Shown: piece by piece, positions 1 through 9,442 of the stretch | How the letters are laid out: each line of letters opens with the position of its first letter | Numbering within the stretch: position 1 is the stretch's first letter | Assembly (NCBI GenBank): GCA_022828595.1 | Contig: JAKGHH010000008.1 | Coordinates: 7,677,728-7,741,727 of the forward strand | Reading direction: 5' to 3' | Origin: Nelumbo lutea | Taxonomy: Eukaryota > Streptophyta > Magnoliopsida > Proteales > Nelumbonaceae | DNA length: 64,000 nucleotides | Notes under the pieces: model-generated | What the model was told of the DNA's origin: nothing | What the model saw: the letters and a program-made list of their open reading frames with translations, nothing else | The model's database searches: none | Translations under genes and position numbers: made by a program

Positions 1-2
1 CC

Positions 3-660
3 TTTGTGGATAATGTTGCTTTCTCCATCTTTGACGCTATATATGAATTCAAACCCCAGTTCTGCTACTGTGGCCACTCAACACAGGGTTCTCCAAGATT
101 TGTTGTTGCTTTCCGTGGTACCATTACCAAGCCTGAATCCTTCCTACAAGATCTCAGTTTGGACCTCCACTTCATCCAGAAGAAACTTAATTGTACCTCT
201 TGATTTCAGACTGCAATGGAAGTTGTCCAAGACACAGTTACTGCTGTTGGCGATTTGAATGTGTAGATAACAGGTCATTTGTTGGGATCTGTTGTAGCAA
301 TGTTGGCTGGAAAGAACATGGCAAAGATTGGCACTTTTCTTAAATTATTTCTAATCAATCCACCATTCTTCTCTGTTCCAATTGAGATTTTATTCACTCT
401 ACCATTCTTGTCTGCTCCACTTGAGAGGATAAAAGATAAAAAAAATTGAAGCATGGGATCCACATTGCAAGCAGTTTGATCACTGCAGGGCGTTCTATGG
501 CTGTGAAGGGTTACAACCAAAATTCTCCATCAGAAGATCCATTTCTTACCTTGTCTACATGGGTCGCATATCTGTTTGTGAATCCTGCAGATGACATCTG
601 TTCGGAGTATGTTCAGTACTTTGAGCATACACTACAAAGAACAGGTTTTGCCGATGGTCA
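3..660 (+). pseudogene. Class-3-lipase-like (At4g10955-type) pseudogene, 5' part outside window
   Basis: The translation in the frame starting at base 3 shows a lipase-like core (FVVAFRGTITKPESF), then an alpha/beta-hydrolase elbow, then NPPFFSVP and, in another frame, LFVNPADDICSEYVQYFEH. These blocks and their order fit plant proteins annotated as GDSL esterase/lipase At4g10955-like, which carry a class-3 lipase fold. The copy is broken. There is an in-frame TGA at 201-203 and a TAG at 264-266. The nucleophile elbow, normally GHSLG, reads GHLLG at 273-287, so the catalytic serine is gone. A frameshift lies near 445, after which homology continues in frame 2 to about 660. The sequence beyond 660 is unrelated repeat DNA. 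The N-terminal part would lie left of the window. The pseudogene call is firm; the exact subfamily is from memory of the family and less certain. Confidence 0.75.
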
Positions 661-1275
661 GTGACCACCGGTACAAACATCATAACCGCCAGCATTGATT
701 TTAGCTGGCGGTTTACCAGCGGCCTTTCTTTCCTGGTATAGCCACCGCCAGGGAAAGTCTTGACCGCCACAACAACCATTCAAAACTTCCGGTAAAGGTG
801 GTACCAATTTGAACCATTAAATTAAGCCACTACCGGCGGTTTGCCAGAATTTCCGGTCATCCTGTATTATACCAGTGGTCCTAAACTGCCAGTAAAGTAA
901 AAAATAAATAAATAAATATTTTTCAAATATATTATAAATAACGGCATTACAAACTGCTGGTACAAGTAAAAGCAGACCGCCGGCTTGATTTGAAATTGAC
1001 ATGTGTGTTGGCGGTGTAAACCACTGGCATTGAATTGTTGACATTAATGACCTAATTTAAGACTGCCGGCGTAGACACCAAGGACTGCAGGTGTAGGTTT
1101 TGGAAAAAAATACCCTGCTCTTTTAGACAGCGGTTGGAACCATCGGCTTTAGTTTTGCAAAAAAAATGGCCTGCTCCTTGAGTTGGCGGTCTGGACCGCC
1201 AGCCTAAATTTTGCAAAAAATTGGTATGCTCCTTCAGGTGACGGTCTGCACTGCCGGCTTAGATCATATCTAAGT
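661..1275. repeat. GGCGGT/ACCGCC motif-rich patch, possible CACTA-type remnant
   Basis: Directly after the lipase homology the sequence is filled with short motifs such as ACCGCC, GGCGGT, TACCGGCGG and GACCGCCGG in both orientations, spaced tens of bases apart. Two or three roughly 60-bp units near 1110-1260 share TTTTGCAAAAAA, TGCTCC and GACGGTCTG-type blocks. Dense subterminal motifs of this kind are typical of plant CACTA (EnSpm) transposons. I see no convincing CACTA...TAGTG termini here, so this is at most a decayed fragment. Confidence 0.4.
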
Positions 1276-2879
1276 TGCCATTTAGGCCTTATGTATAGCT
1301 AAGCCGGCTAAGATCTCTGTTTTTTTAATGATATGTTATTTTCAACATTTTTTTTATCTGCACTTTATTGATCCACCACAACACATACTTAATACACTCT
1401 TGCAAATTGATATATGAAAACTTAAACAACTTAAATAAAAGATTAAATGTAAAACTCGATCTATTAATGTAAAGATTAATCATTATAATATCAAAAGCTT
1501 AGTTGCTTTCACCAATGATGTGTCTTCTTCTCCTATAAGTTCAACCAATGAAAACTTCATGCTTTCTACTATCATTGTGCTTGTTCCAGAAACATAAATT
1601 AAAAAAAAAAAAACTTGATGCTTTCTACTAAAGATTTCAGGCTTATTACCTTAATTGGCAATCTTTATAAAGTCCTCTCTAGGGGGGGTTCAATTTCCTG
1701 TAGAGGTGTATTATAAATTCTCAAAGCTCAATAGTACTGTCTTAATTCAGTATCATGTTTCTCCATTTGATGTAAAGTGCAACTCTGTTCTACAATATAC
1801 TGGTGAAGGATTAATAAGAAAATGACTTGCCATCCATTTTTGCTTCCCATACTCTGTCAAATCTTTAGGGGCTTCATAAAAGGTGACCTGCAACAGAAAT
1901 AAAAGGTTTGAAACACGATATTTATATAACATTGAGTTGAAGCATTTTGTATGCCTAAGCCAAGCTGGATTATAACTGAACTACACACTATTCATAGGTC
2001 AAACCTAAGAAAGGAATTGAATCACTGATTAAACCATAGCTAGGAATATGGTACTGAATTGATACAATGATCTATTCAAGAAAAAAAGACGCGACCTTGA
2101 AGATCTTTGGACTTAAGGTGGTTCTAGTTTGGATTCCCAACCTAGCTTTGGACCGCAACCAATTCCAGTTCCATTTTCCAATCTGGACTTGGCCAGTAAT
2201 AGACATACCAATTTCAGTTTTGGATTCAACTAATGACCAGTCGGGTTCCAATTCCAACTTTTAGTCTAGTAACCAGGAATGGTCATTTCCTATTCTAGTT
2301 CTAGTTTCTAGTATGCACTACAAGAAATTTTTCACAAAAAAAAAGAAGAAAAACAGATTCTGCTGGAGTGGTATTCGAAGATGAAAGTGGACAAAACAGA
2401 GTTGATGGATTGGTTTGATATTTGTATTAAAACATGGAAGTCAACACAATATAATAGTATCTCAAAGAAAGTTTCCTGAGTAGAGTAATAACAATGAAAA
2501 AAAGAAATAACATAAGCATGCCTTAACAATCTGATGCAAGAAGTAATCACCATACTGCTTTGCCGATTTGGACTGAATAACATGTATCAGGTCCTGCATT
2601 GGTAGAAATCATGAAAAAGACAAGCATCACTGGAAATGGACTAATTTAATTACGTAATGTGTTAGTCCAGTGAAATCAAGTAAATAATGCTGAACTTGTA
2701 TTATTTATGCTTATAGTAAATGCTGAGAAGGAAGATTTCCATAGTTATTTCATTGAAGGCAAGATTAAAGTAACATATCATGTTGAATACTTCAACTGTT
2801 AGTGTAACCTCTGTGTCCTATACCTTGTCCACTCACGTCCTAGATGTATCTGAGTAAATAATCCTTAACTAGCTTGTAA
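1276..2879. other. Intergenic, no supported gene
   Basis: AT-rich DNA with short chance reading frames only. A CACTACAAGAAAT string at 2316 matches the usual terminus of plant CACTA elements, but no partner end or subterminal repeats are evident. The stretch 2100-2310 is rich in CCAATTCCAGTTCC-like motifs, suggesting a worn repeat. Confidence 0.5.
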
Positions 2880-3110
2880 ATGGAGCATCTTCATAAACTA
2901 AAATCAATGAGTGATCTGTTGCAAGTTGAAGAATCTAAAAATAATAGAGGATTGCCAAAAAAAAAGGACATTGGTCAAAGTAAGAAAAATGATTTTAGGG
3001 CCCATAATTTAGCAATTGATTTAAATAGAGCAGAATGGCAGAACCAAATTAATCTATCTAAACTCCATATAGTTGGGACACAGCTTTATTGAGCTGAGTT
3101 GAATTTTTTT
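2880..3110 (+). mobile_element. RTE-type LINE 3'-end fragment (C-terminus plus tail)
   Basis: The reading frame from 2880 contains DFRAHNLAIDLNRAEWQN, followed by IVGTQLY and a stop near 3092. A C-terminal block with an aspartate, RAEW and a following VG/T is what plant RTE LINE polymerases end with. The DNA just after it (TAGTTGGGACACAGCTTT, then GAGCTGAGTTGA) matches the usual RTE 3' tail (TTGGGA-AAGGCTT plus short repeats). The rest of the LINE is absent. The call rests on remembered motifs and needs a search. Confidence 0.35.
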
Positions 3111-3924
3111 AGTATCAAGATTCATCTCAACACAAGTCAACTTGATCCAGCCTTAAGCCCAACTGTTTGGTGTCTGCTAGTTCTGGCAAATCACTGTCAA
3201 CTTTGTTCTGGAAAATCCCTTGTGTCAATCTTCAATCTGATCCACCTCTGAATAGAAAGTTCTAATCTTTAGGTGGATTACCAAATTCTGGTTAACAACA
3301 AACAAAAGAAGAAAAAATTACCTAATTAGAAATTTGAAAAGCATCATCATGGCCAGCATCTTTATCTCAAAGGAAAGAATGTAAGCATGAGCATGCACCT
3401 AATTACAACTTACAAGGAACAGGCAAAAGGCAGTGGTTCAGGCAGTGGGTGCAATGGTCAGGTAGGAGGAAATATTTGATTGGGAGGTTTAGAGGCAGTG
3501 GCTCAGGCAGAGAGTAGGGAGACTGAAGTTGTTGCTTTGATCAAGGGGATTCTTGTTTTCTTTTTGCTAGCTATGAAGGTGTGAGAGAGGTGGAGAGCCT
3601 GTTTCTTTTGAAGAGGTGTAATGCTCAGTGAGTGTTTGCTTTCTTGGTTGGTGTTGTGTTTGAGTGAAGGTGTTGTCTTTGCACATTATAAGTGATAAAG
3701 ATTTTTCTTTTGCTATCAAAACAAAAAAAATCATGGTAGGTGGCAACTTCAAGTTTCTATAATTGCAACCAACTCAGCATTTCATGGTCCAAATCAGTCC
3801 TTACTGGAAATCCCTACACCTTTTCTCTTAAGACCTTGAGAACACCGGTGCTATTCTGGAGACAAGTAGGCTCTATACAAGAACTTCTACTTCAGTTCAA
3901 AGTTTCAGAGAGAATGGTGCTAGT
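3111..3924. other. Intergenic, no supported gene
   Basis: No coding or RNA signal found. Near 3420-3520 a GCAGTGGTTCAGGCAGTG string and a similar GCAGTGGCTCAGGCAG string form a short direct repeat. Confidence 0.5.
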
Positions 3925-4030
3925 CTCATCTTCATCATCTAAGCCTTGTCCCAACTATATGGGTTCAGATACCTGAATCCTGTTTTGCCATTCCGTTCTG
4001 TTCAGTGCCATATCCATCATTCAATTGTGG
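3925..4030 (-). mobile_element. RTE/SINE-type 3' tail, antisense
   Basis: TCATCTTCATCATCT is followed by AAGCCTTGTCCCAACTATAT. Read on the minus strand this is a TAGTTGGGACAAGGCTT end with a GATGATGA-type tail, as in plant RTE LINEs and the SINEs that borrow their ends. The following CCTGAATCCTGTTTTGCC block recurs, diverged, at about 61718-61760. The length of the inserted element cannot be set. Confidence 0.4.
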
Positions 4031-4704
4031 AGAGAATGATACTTGACTATGACCAGCAATCAACATTGGGGCATTACTCTGTCATGTTCCAATCCTACAT
4101 ACAAGCTGGAAAAGGTTATAGAATTAAAAAGGAAAATATGGAAAGTTTTGGAAAGATAACAGATAGACCAAGACTGCCCTTTCAAGACAAATCAGAAGAA
4201 CTATCAATTGGCTCCATGGCATGCAATTATAGCAGGACGCAGGACCATTTAGGATATTCATAGTTATTAACAAGTCTGAGCATCAGAAACACAGATCACA
4301 TGCAATGGGTGGAAAGGCAGACAGTGGTAGTGAATCACCAATCCACCAAATAAGAATAAAGGTAGAAGAAAAACTCACCATGGTACACCACACAGTGAAT
4401 GTTGTCCTTGCTAAAGCGTTTGAACACATTGCTCTTAATCTCAGCAAAATTATTTGATACCAGCAAAGAAAGCAGTGCATTATTGTGGGCAACAATACAC
4501 GTAGACAAAGTGATTGCCATGACCAAGCTATCAAAAAATCTAAAACAAAAAAGCATAAACCACAAAAAAGGATATTAGATAAAACAATAGCTAATGCTTG
4601 ATCAGAAATATATCTCCACAGCCAAAATCTCATATTTTCTGGTGAAGAATTTGCAAGCCCCTCTGAAGAACTGAACAGAGTTGGCAACACATTCCCGCCA
4701 AAAT
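4031..4704. other. Intergenic, no supported gene
   Basis: Only unsupported overlapping frames on the minus strand (4283-4690), with no recognisable domain and ordinary AT-rich composition. Confidence 0.5.
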
Positions 4705-5039
4705 TTTGGCATAGTTTATCAAATATCTGTCACGGTTTGAAGGATCAGTTAAAATAGATTTTCAATCCAAGCATTATAAAGTTCAATTTCAATAAGCAAG
4801 CAATGTGCATCCAAATTGACATAATCACTTGATCTGCTGGCTGACCTCTAATACATTGTACACCACATAGAGCTTGATTGTTCCTTGACCACGGATATTG
4901 TGATATATTAGGCTGATATCTGATAGAAGAAAATAAATATTGTAAAGAGAGTCTTCTTGTTCAAGTTACTCAATATAGAAACTCTCATGCTTCAAAGTTC
5001 CAGGCCAATGACCAACCGAATCATCACCATCATCCAAGG
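4705..5039. repeat. 335-bp dispersed repeat, copy A
   Basis: From TTTGGCATAGTTTATC to the CATCATCCAAG block this segment is almost the same as 17439-17772, in the same orientation, with about ten scattered differences. Both copies end at a CATCATCCAAG string resembling an RTE tail. There is no coding capacity. The nature of the repeat is unknown; a non-coding retroposed or duplicated unit is likely. Confidence 0.8.
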
Positions 5040-6368
5040 CACTGGTGGAACCGATAATGCCAGCCATAATGCTTCAAAGTTCCAGGTCAGTAATGCCAGC
5101 CATAATGCTGCAAATACACCGTAGTCACAGCAAAAGGCACTGGTGGAACCGATAATGTTAAATGGCAGCGCCCTTAGTTCCTACAAGGAGTTAGTACTAA
5201 AGCAGACCTAGAAGGTTCATTACAGATATATCCATCTACATGTGAACTCAAAAAAAACAAAAGTTAGGTTTCATTGCATGGAGTTGAGAAGAAATTTGGT
5301 TAGGTTTCAATTGGCAAAGTTGAGTGGGGAGGCCAACCATGGGATGAGAAGGAGCAAATAAAGATGGACAAGGGCCCATCATACATAGAGGTTTTTCGGG
5401 CATAGGGGGAACCATGGCTCCCCTGCCCCCCCTTCCCCCATCTCCGTTGGACATGGTGAGAAGGAGACAAATTTAAAATTGATATTTTTCTTTCAGTTGC
5501 TAAATTTCTGATTTTATTGCTACAAACTTTTAGATTTCTTGATGTTAGTTTAAATATCAATATCTTATTGACATCCTAGGAAAAGGTGGACCTAAGACTG
5601 CACATTTAAGGAACATATTAATTTTTAGATAGGGGTATGAAGAATAAAGGAAGTGAGCTTGATCAAAACAGTCAGGATGGTGTTTTCATACAACCCTTTA
5701 GCATTTATATGTTTCTCATAAAATGTAACAAAGAAAAATATACCCCTGCTGCTTAACAAGAGATAATAACAGTAAATAAAAAACATAAAGAACATGAATA
5801 TAAGATTGGAACCACACAAAAATAACTACTGTACTATGTTCATACAGAAACAATTACATGTTCAGATAAAGAAAAAAACAATGTTTGGCACTGAATAAGA
5901 GGCTATGGGAATATCATATGTACGTGCATATGAGCTCTGGCTTCATAATTCTATACCCTTAAAGATACAAACTTGTGGTATATTGATCAAATTGTTGGTT
6001 TGTATACCAAACAGAATAACTGATTTAGGATATTATGTTCTTATATTGACAGATATAGGACAACCCACTTTGTGTCTCTGACACTACTATTTTAGAATCT
6101 GTAACTCTAGATCTGTTTTAGTCCTTCGATTTTTTTTTTTTTTGATAGTAGTCCTTTGAGAAGTGACTTACCTAGTAAATAACTTAAAGTTGTTGATGGC
6201 TGCAATGGTGTAGAACCAATAGCTTTAAATTGGTCAATTTTGCTAAATACCCAACAGTCCTGTATTACCAAGATGAAGATTGTATTCACAAGGTTTTGGA
6301 AGAAAACAAACAAGGGTAACAAAATCATTGGAAGCTCAAAAGTCCAATGTGGAAAACTTGAAAATAAC
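5040..6368. other. Intergenic, with a small local duplication
   Basis: A block containing TAATGCCAGCCATAATGC and GGCACTGGTGGAACCGATAA occurs twice within 5039-5162, an imperfect tandem duplication of about 100 bp. The rest (5163-6368) is AT-rich with a T run at 6130-6141 and no gene. The last five bases, ATAAC at 6364-6368, are the left target-site duplication of the retrotransposon that follows. Confidence 0.5.
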
Positions 6369-6465
6369 TGATGTAGCCGTTTTCGGCCATGTACCAATGT
6401 TTTGTGATGTAAAATTTTTTGGCAAAGTACCTCGTTATTCGACCCGGTGGTGGCGTACCTTAGTG

Positions 6466-7190
6466 ACGAGCTACTTGGTGGCGAACTGCCTGGTGGCAAA
6501 CTACCTGGGGGCGAACTGCCTTGGTGGCGAACTGCCTTGGTGGCGAACTGCCTGGTGGCGAACTCCCTGGTGGCGAACTCCCTGGTGGCGAACTGCCTGG
6601 TGGCGAACTGCCTGGGGGTGAACTGCCTTGGTGGCGAACTGCCTAGGAGCGAACTGCCTGGTGGCAAACTCCCTGGTGGCAAACTCCCTGGTGGCGAACT
6701 GCCTGGGGGCGAACTGCCTGGTGGCGAACTGCCTGGGGGCGAACTGCCTGGTGGCGAACTGCCTGGGGGCGAACTGCCTGGTGGCGAACTCCCTGGTGGT
6801 GAACTCCCTGGTGGCGAACTGCTTGGGGGCGAACTGCCTTGGAGGCTAACTCCCTGGTGGCAAACTGCCTGGGGGCGAACTGCCTGGTGGCGAACTGTTT
6901 GAGGGCGAACTGCCTTGGTGGCAAACTCCCTGGGGGCGAATTGCCTGGTGGTGAACTCCCTGGCGGCGAACTGCCTGGGGGCGAACTGCCTGGTGGCGAA
7001 CTCCCTGGTGGCGAACTCCCTGGTGGCGAACTGCCTGGGGGCGAACTGCCTGGTGGCGAACTGCCTGGGGGCGAACTGCCTGGTGGCGAACTCCTTGGTG
7101 GTGAACTCCCTGGTGGCGAACTGCCTGGGGGCGAACTGCCTGGTGGCGAACTGCCTGGGGGCGAACTGCCTTGGTGGCGAACTGCCTTAG
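6466..7190. repeat. 15-bp minisatellite in LTR (copy 1, left LTR)
   Basis: About 48 units of a 15-bp motif, GGTGGCGAACTGCCT on the plus strand, with recurring variants (GGGGGCGAACTGCCT, GGTGGCGAACTCCCT) and occasional 16-bp units with an extra T. Alternating GGTGG and GGGGG units give a 30-bp higher-order pattern over parts of the array. Because 15 is a multiple of three, long Pro/Gly/Leu-rich frames stay open on both strands; these are not genes. Confidence 0.95.
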
Positions 7191-7234
7191 AGAATGTTGG
7201 AGCTCCCTGGTGCGGCGTAATCCGACTGCCCTCA

Positions 7235-7500
7235 ACATGAGGCGATCTTCTTTCCTTTGTAGGCTGTGGGAGATGAGGGACCTGCGAGAACTTCATCTTT
7301 TCCTCCTCTTTGTAGGTGGCGGGAGCTGAGAGACCTGCGAGAACTCCATCTTTTCCTCCTCCTTGTAGGTGGCGGGAGTTGAGGGACCTCCGAGAACTCC
7401 GTCTCTTCCTCCTTGTAGGTGGGGGAAGCTGAGGGACTTCCGAGAACTGCATCTTTTCCTCCTCTTTGTAGGCGGCGGGAGCTGAAGGACCTGCGAGAAC
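7235..7500. repeat. 53-bp tandem repeat in LTR (copy 1, left LTR)
   Basis: About five units sharing CCTGCGAGAACT, TCTTTTCCTCCTC and TTGTAGGTGGCGGGAG, with period 53. In the element's sense it lies between the TATA box and the 15-bp array, so it would be transcribed. Confidence 0.85.
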
Positions 7501-7657
7501 TGAATCAGAGGTCCCGGGGGTACTTTCCCGGTGGGGGCTCTCCGATGCTTAAGTTAGCACTCTTATTGTAGAGAGCTTTGAAGATAATATGAGAGAGCTA
7601 GAGAGTAGGGTTACTTCCCTTTCTTTTTCCTCCTCCTCCCCTTTGGGGGGTGAGGTC

Positions 7658-7665
7658 TTTATATA
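7658..7665 (-). promoter_or_regulatory. LTR TATA box (copy 1, left LTR)
   Basis: TATATAAA on the minus strand inside GGTATATAAAGACC, at the same relative place in all three full LTRs (also 10692-10699 and 58609-58616). It sits after the GC-rich U3 block and before the arrays, as a retrotransposon core promoter should. Confidence 0.65.
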
Positions 7666-7754
7666 CCGGAGTCTTCGCGAGTTAGGTGGGTGAAAAGCCT
7701 CCAAACGGTAAGACTCGTCGCATCCGGTCAGAACCGGGGTATGGTGGTGAACTC

Positions 7755-8165
7755 CTCGAGGTCGTCAGGCTGGCGCTTGTGTCAGGCGGCTAGGTCGGCG
7801 CCTGGGTCGGGTTGTCAGAGGGGTGCCTGCGTCAGTCGGCGGGTCAGTGTTTAGGCCAGGTCGTCAGGTCGGCGCCTGTGTCAGTCGGCGGGACAGTGCC
7901 TAGATCAGGTCGTCAAGCTGGCGCCTGTGTCAGTCGGCGAGTCAGTGTCTAGATCAGGTCGTCAAGCTGGCGCCTTGGCCGGATCATGCGCTAGGCTGGT
8001 CCAGGTCGGCCAGGTCGCACAGGCCGTGCACAGTTTGCGCAGGCCGTGCGCAGTTCCCTCAGGCCGCACAGTTCGCGCAGACCGCGCCCGTCAGGCCGCG
8101 TGTAGTTCGCGCAGGCGCGCGTCAGGCCGCGCGCAGGTCACGCCAGGCCGGCCAGACTGGTGCCC
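7755..8165. repeat. GC-rich U3 tandem block (copy 1, left LTR)
   Basis: Imperfect units of about 50 bp carrying AGGTCGTCAAGCTGGCGCC and TGTGTCAGTCGGCGGG, followed by short CGCGCAGGCC-type repeats of about 20 bp. The block is far more GC-rich than the flanking genome. Confidence 0.8.
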
Positions 8166-8269
8166 GGGTGGGTCACCAACTTCGTAAGTTTGTTGGCTGG
8201 GTGTTTTCCTAGTTGTCACGAGGTGCCACGTGTCACAATTTTACTGGAGGGCCAAATCTGCCCTCATCA

Positions 8270-8285
8270 ATAGCCCCCCACTCCC
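8270..8285 (-). other. Polypurine tract of copy 1
   Basis: On the minus strand GGGAGTGGGGGGCTAT abuts the TGATGAGGG start of the 3' LTR, the position where plus-strand DNA priming occurs in LTR elements. The same string stands before the 3' LTR of the second copy at 57938-57953. Confidence 0.75.
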
Positions 8286-8370
8286 GAGCTGACAGTAACT
8301 CAGCGAAGGGAGTAGATTTCTTTTGGCCCGTAAGTCGATGAGCTAGTAAGTGCTGATCCAATTACTAGTA

Positions 8371-9010
8371 TGGCCCGTAGGCTTTGGGAGCGACTCATAG
8401 TCTATTCTTTTTTGACTTTTGCCCGTGCCGGAGAGGTGACCGGGTCTCAAGCAGTAATGTGGCCCGTAGGCTTTTGGGAGTGACTCGTAGTCTACTCGTT
8501 TTTTACTTTTGCTCGTGCCGGAGAGGTGACCGGGTCTTAAGCAGTAATGTGGCCCGTAGGCTTTTGGGAGCGACTCGTAGTCTACTCTTTTTTGACTTTT
8601 GCCCGTGCCGGAGAGGCGACCGGGTTTTAAGCAGTAATGTGGCCCGTAGGCTTTTGGGAGCGACTCGTAGTTTACTCTTTTTTTACTTTTGCCCGTGCCG
8701 GAGAGGCGACCGGGTTTTAAGCAGTAATGTGGCCCGTAGGCTTTTGGGAGCGACTCGTAGTCTACTCTTTTTTGACTTTTACCCGTGCCGGAGAGGCGAC
8801 CGGGTCTTAAGCAGTAATGTGGCCCGTAGGCTTTTGGGAGCGACTCGTAGTCTACTCTTTTTTGACTTTTGCCCGTGCCGGAGAGGCGACCGGGTCTTAA
8901 GTAGTAATGTGGCCCGTAGGCTTTTGGGAGCGACTCGTAGTCTACTCTTTTTTTACTTTTGCCCGTGCCGGAGAGGCGACCGGGTCTTAAGCAGTAATGT
9001 GGCCCGTATG
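8371..9010. repeat. 90-bp tandem array in the interior of copy 1
   Basis: Seven full units plus a partial one, with starts near 8371, 8461, 8551, 8641, 8731, 8821, 8911 and 9001. Each carries GGCCCGTAGGCTTTTGGGAG, ACTCGTAGTCTACTC and GACCGGGTCTTAAGCAGTAA. The units are near-identical. The same array stands in opposite orientation at 57300-57860. Confidence 0.95.
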
Positions 9011-9208
9011 CTTGGCCTGCATCAGCTTCGTAATGCCGGTCACCTACTCCTACAAGAAGCTACTAGGGGCTCGACCTTCGGGGGCAACACCACTAACTTT
9101 AGGTTGCCAGCTCACACGGGAGCCTTGCAAGGCTCGACCGGTAAGGGCGCCTATGTAGTCAGTTGGCCGCCAACTTCCGCGGAAGCCACGAAGAGCTCAT
9201 CTTTGTAG
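8384..9208 (+). CDS. Open frame across the 90-bp array, antisense to the element (doubtful)
   Basis: A 274-codon frame made of 30-residue repeats (RRLLGATRSLLFFDFCPCRR) followed by a non-repeat tail of about 64 residues beginning GLHQLRNAGHLLLQ and ending KSSSL. The matching antisense frame in the second copy (57673-57104) ends with the same tail with only a few changes and the same stop position. A period divisible by three can keep the array open by chance. The tail could be open by chance too, since the copies are little diverged. No domain is recognised. It is listed so that it can be tested, not as a confirmed gene. Confidence 0.15.
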   Translation: MGATHSLFFFDFCPCRRGDRVSSSNVARRLLGVTRSLLVFYFCSCRRGDRVLSSNVARRLLGATRSLLFFDFCPCRRGDRVLSSNVARRLLGATRSLLFFYFCPCRRGDRVLSSNVARRLLGATRSLLFFDFYPCRRGDRVLSSNVARRLLGATRSLLFFDFCPCRRGDRVLSSNVARRLLGATRSLLFFYFCPCRRGDRVLSSNVARMLGLHQLRNAGHLLLQEATRGSTFGGNTTNFRLPAHTGALQGSTGKGAYVVSWPPTSAEATKSSSL

Positions 9209-9417
9209 GGGGGACCTTGCGGAGAGGACTGATGTGGCATTATCTGAATTGAAAGTAAGGTTGGTAGAGCTACTTAGTCTGTTAGCTCCCTGCATAGTCT
9301 CTGAGTTCATAAAAAATGTAAACTATAAAGCGATAGCTTCAATTTCTAAAAAGTGAGGACTTAGTTTTGGCAAGATGAGAACTTAGCTTTGGTAGGATGA
9401 GAACTTAGCTTTTTGTA

Positions 9418-9442
9418 GCGGGTTCCCACAGACGGCGCCAAT
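9418..9442 (-). other. Primer-binding site of copy 1
   Basis: ATTGGCGCCGTCTGTGGGAA followed by CCCGC on the minus strand, starting at the base after the LTR end CTACATCA. The same site follows the LTR of copy 2 (56872-56896), and a close variant follows the gypsy LTR at 31581. The tRNA used is not assigned here. Confidence 0.8.

Larger units (their letters stand above)
6369..8269 (-). repeat. 3' LTR of copy 1 (1901 bp)
   Basis: In the element's sense (right to left) it holds the U3 start at 8269, a GC-rich repeat block (about 8165-7755), a TATA box at 7665-7658, a 53-bp array (7500-7235), a 15-bp array (7190-6466) and the end CTACATCA at 6369. It is about 90 bp longer than its partner LTR; most of the visible difference is in the arrays. 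Confidence 0.9.

Noticed and set aside
2316..2340. CACTACAAGAAAT as a CACTA transposon end
   Set aside because: A single 13-bp match with no subterminal repeats, partner end or duplication; kept only as a note.
4283..4690. 135-codon minus-strand frame rich in Leu, Phe and Trp
   Set aside because: Overlapped by another frame, no domain, composition typical of random AT-rich DNA.
6466..7190. CRISPR-like array
   Set aside because: Units are contiguous 15-mers with no spacers, in plant DNA.
6447..7240. Long overlapping frames rich in Pro, Gly and Leu on both strands over the 15-bp array (also at 9.5-10.4 and 59.1-59.7 kb)
   Set aside because: The 15-bp period keeps all frames open; content is set by the repeat and lies inside an LTR. 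Not genes.
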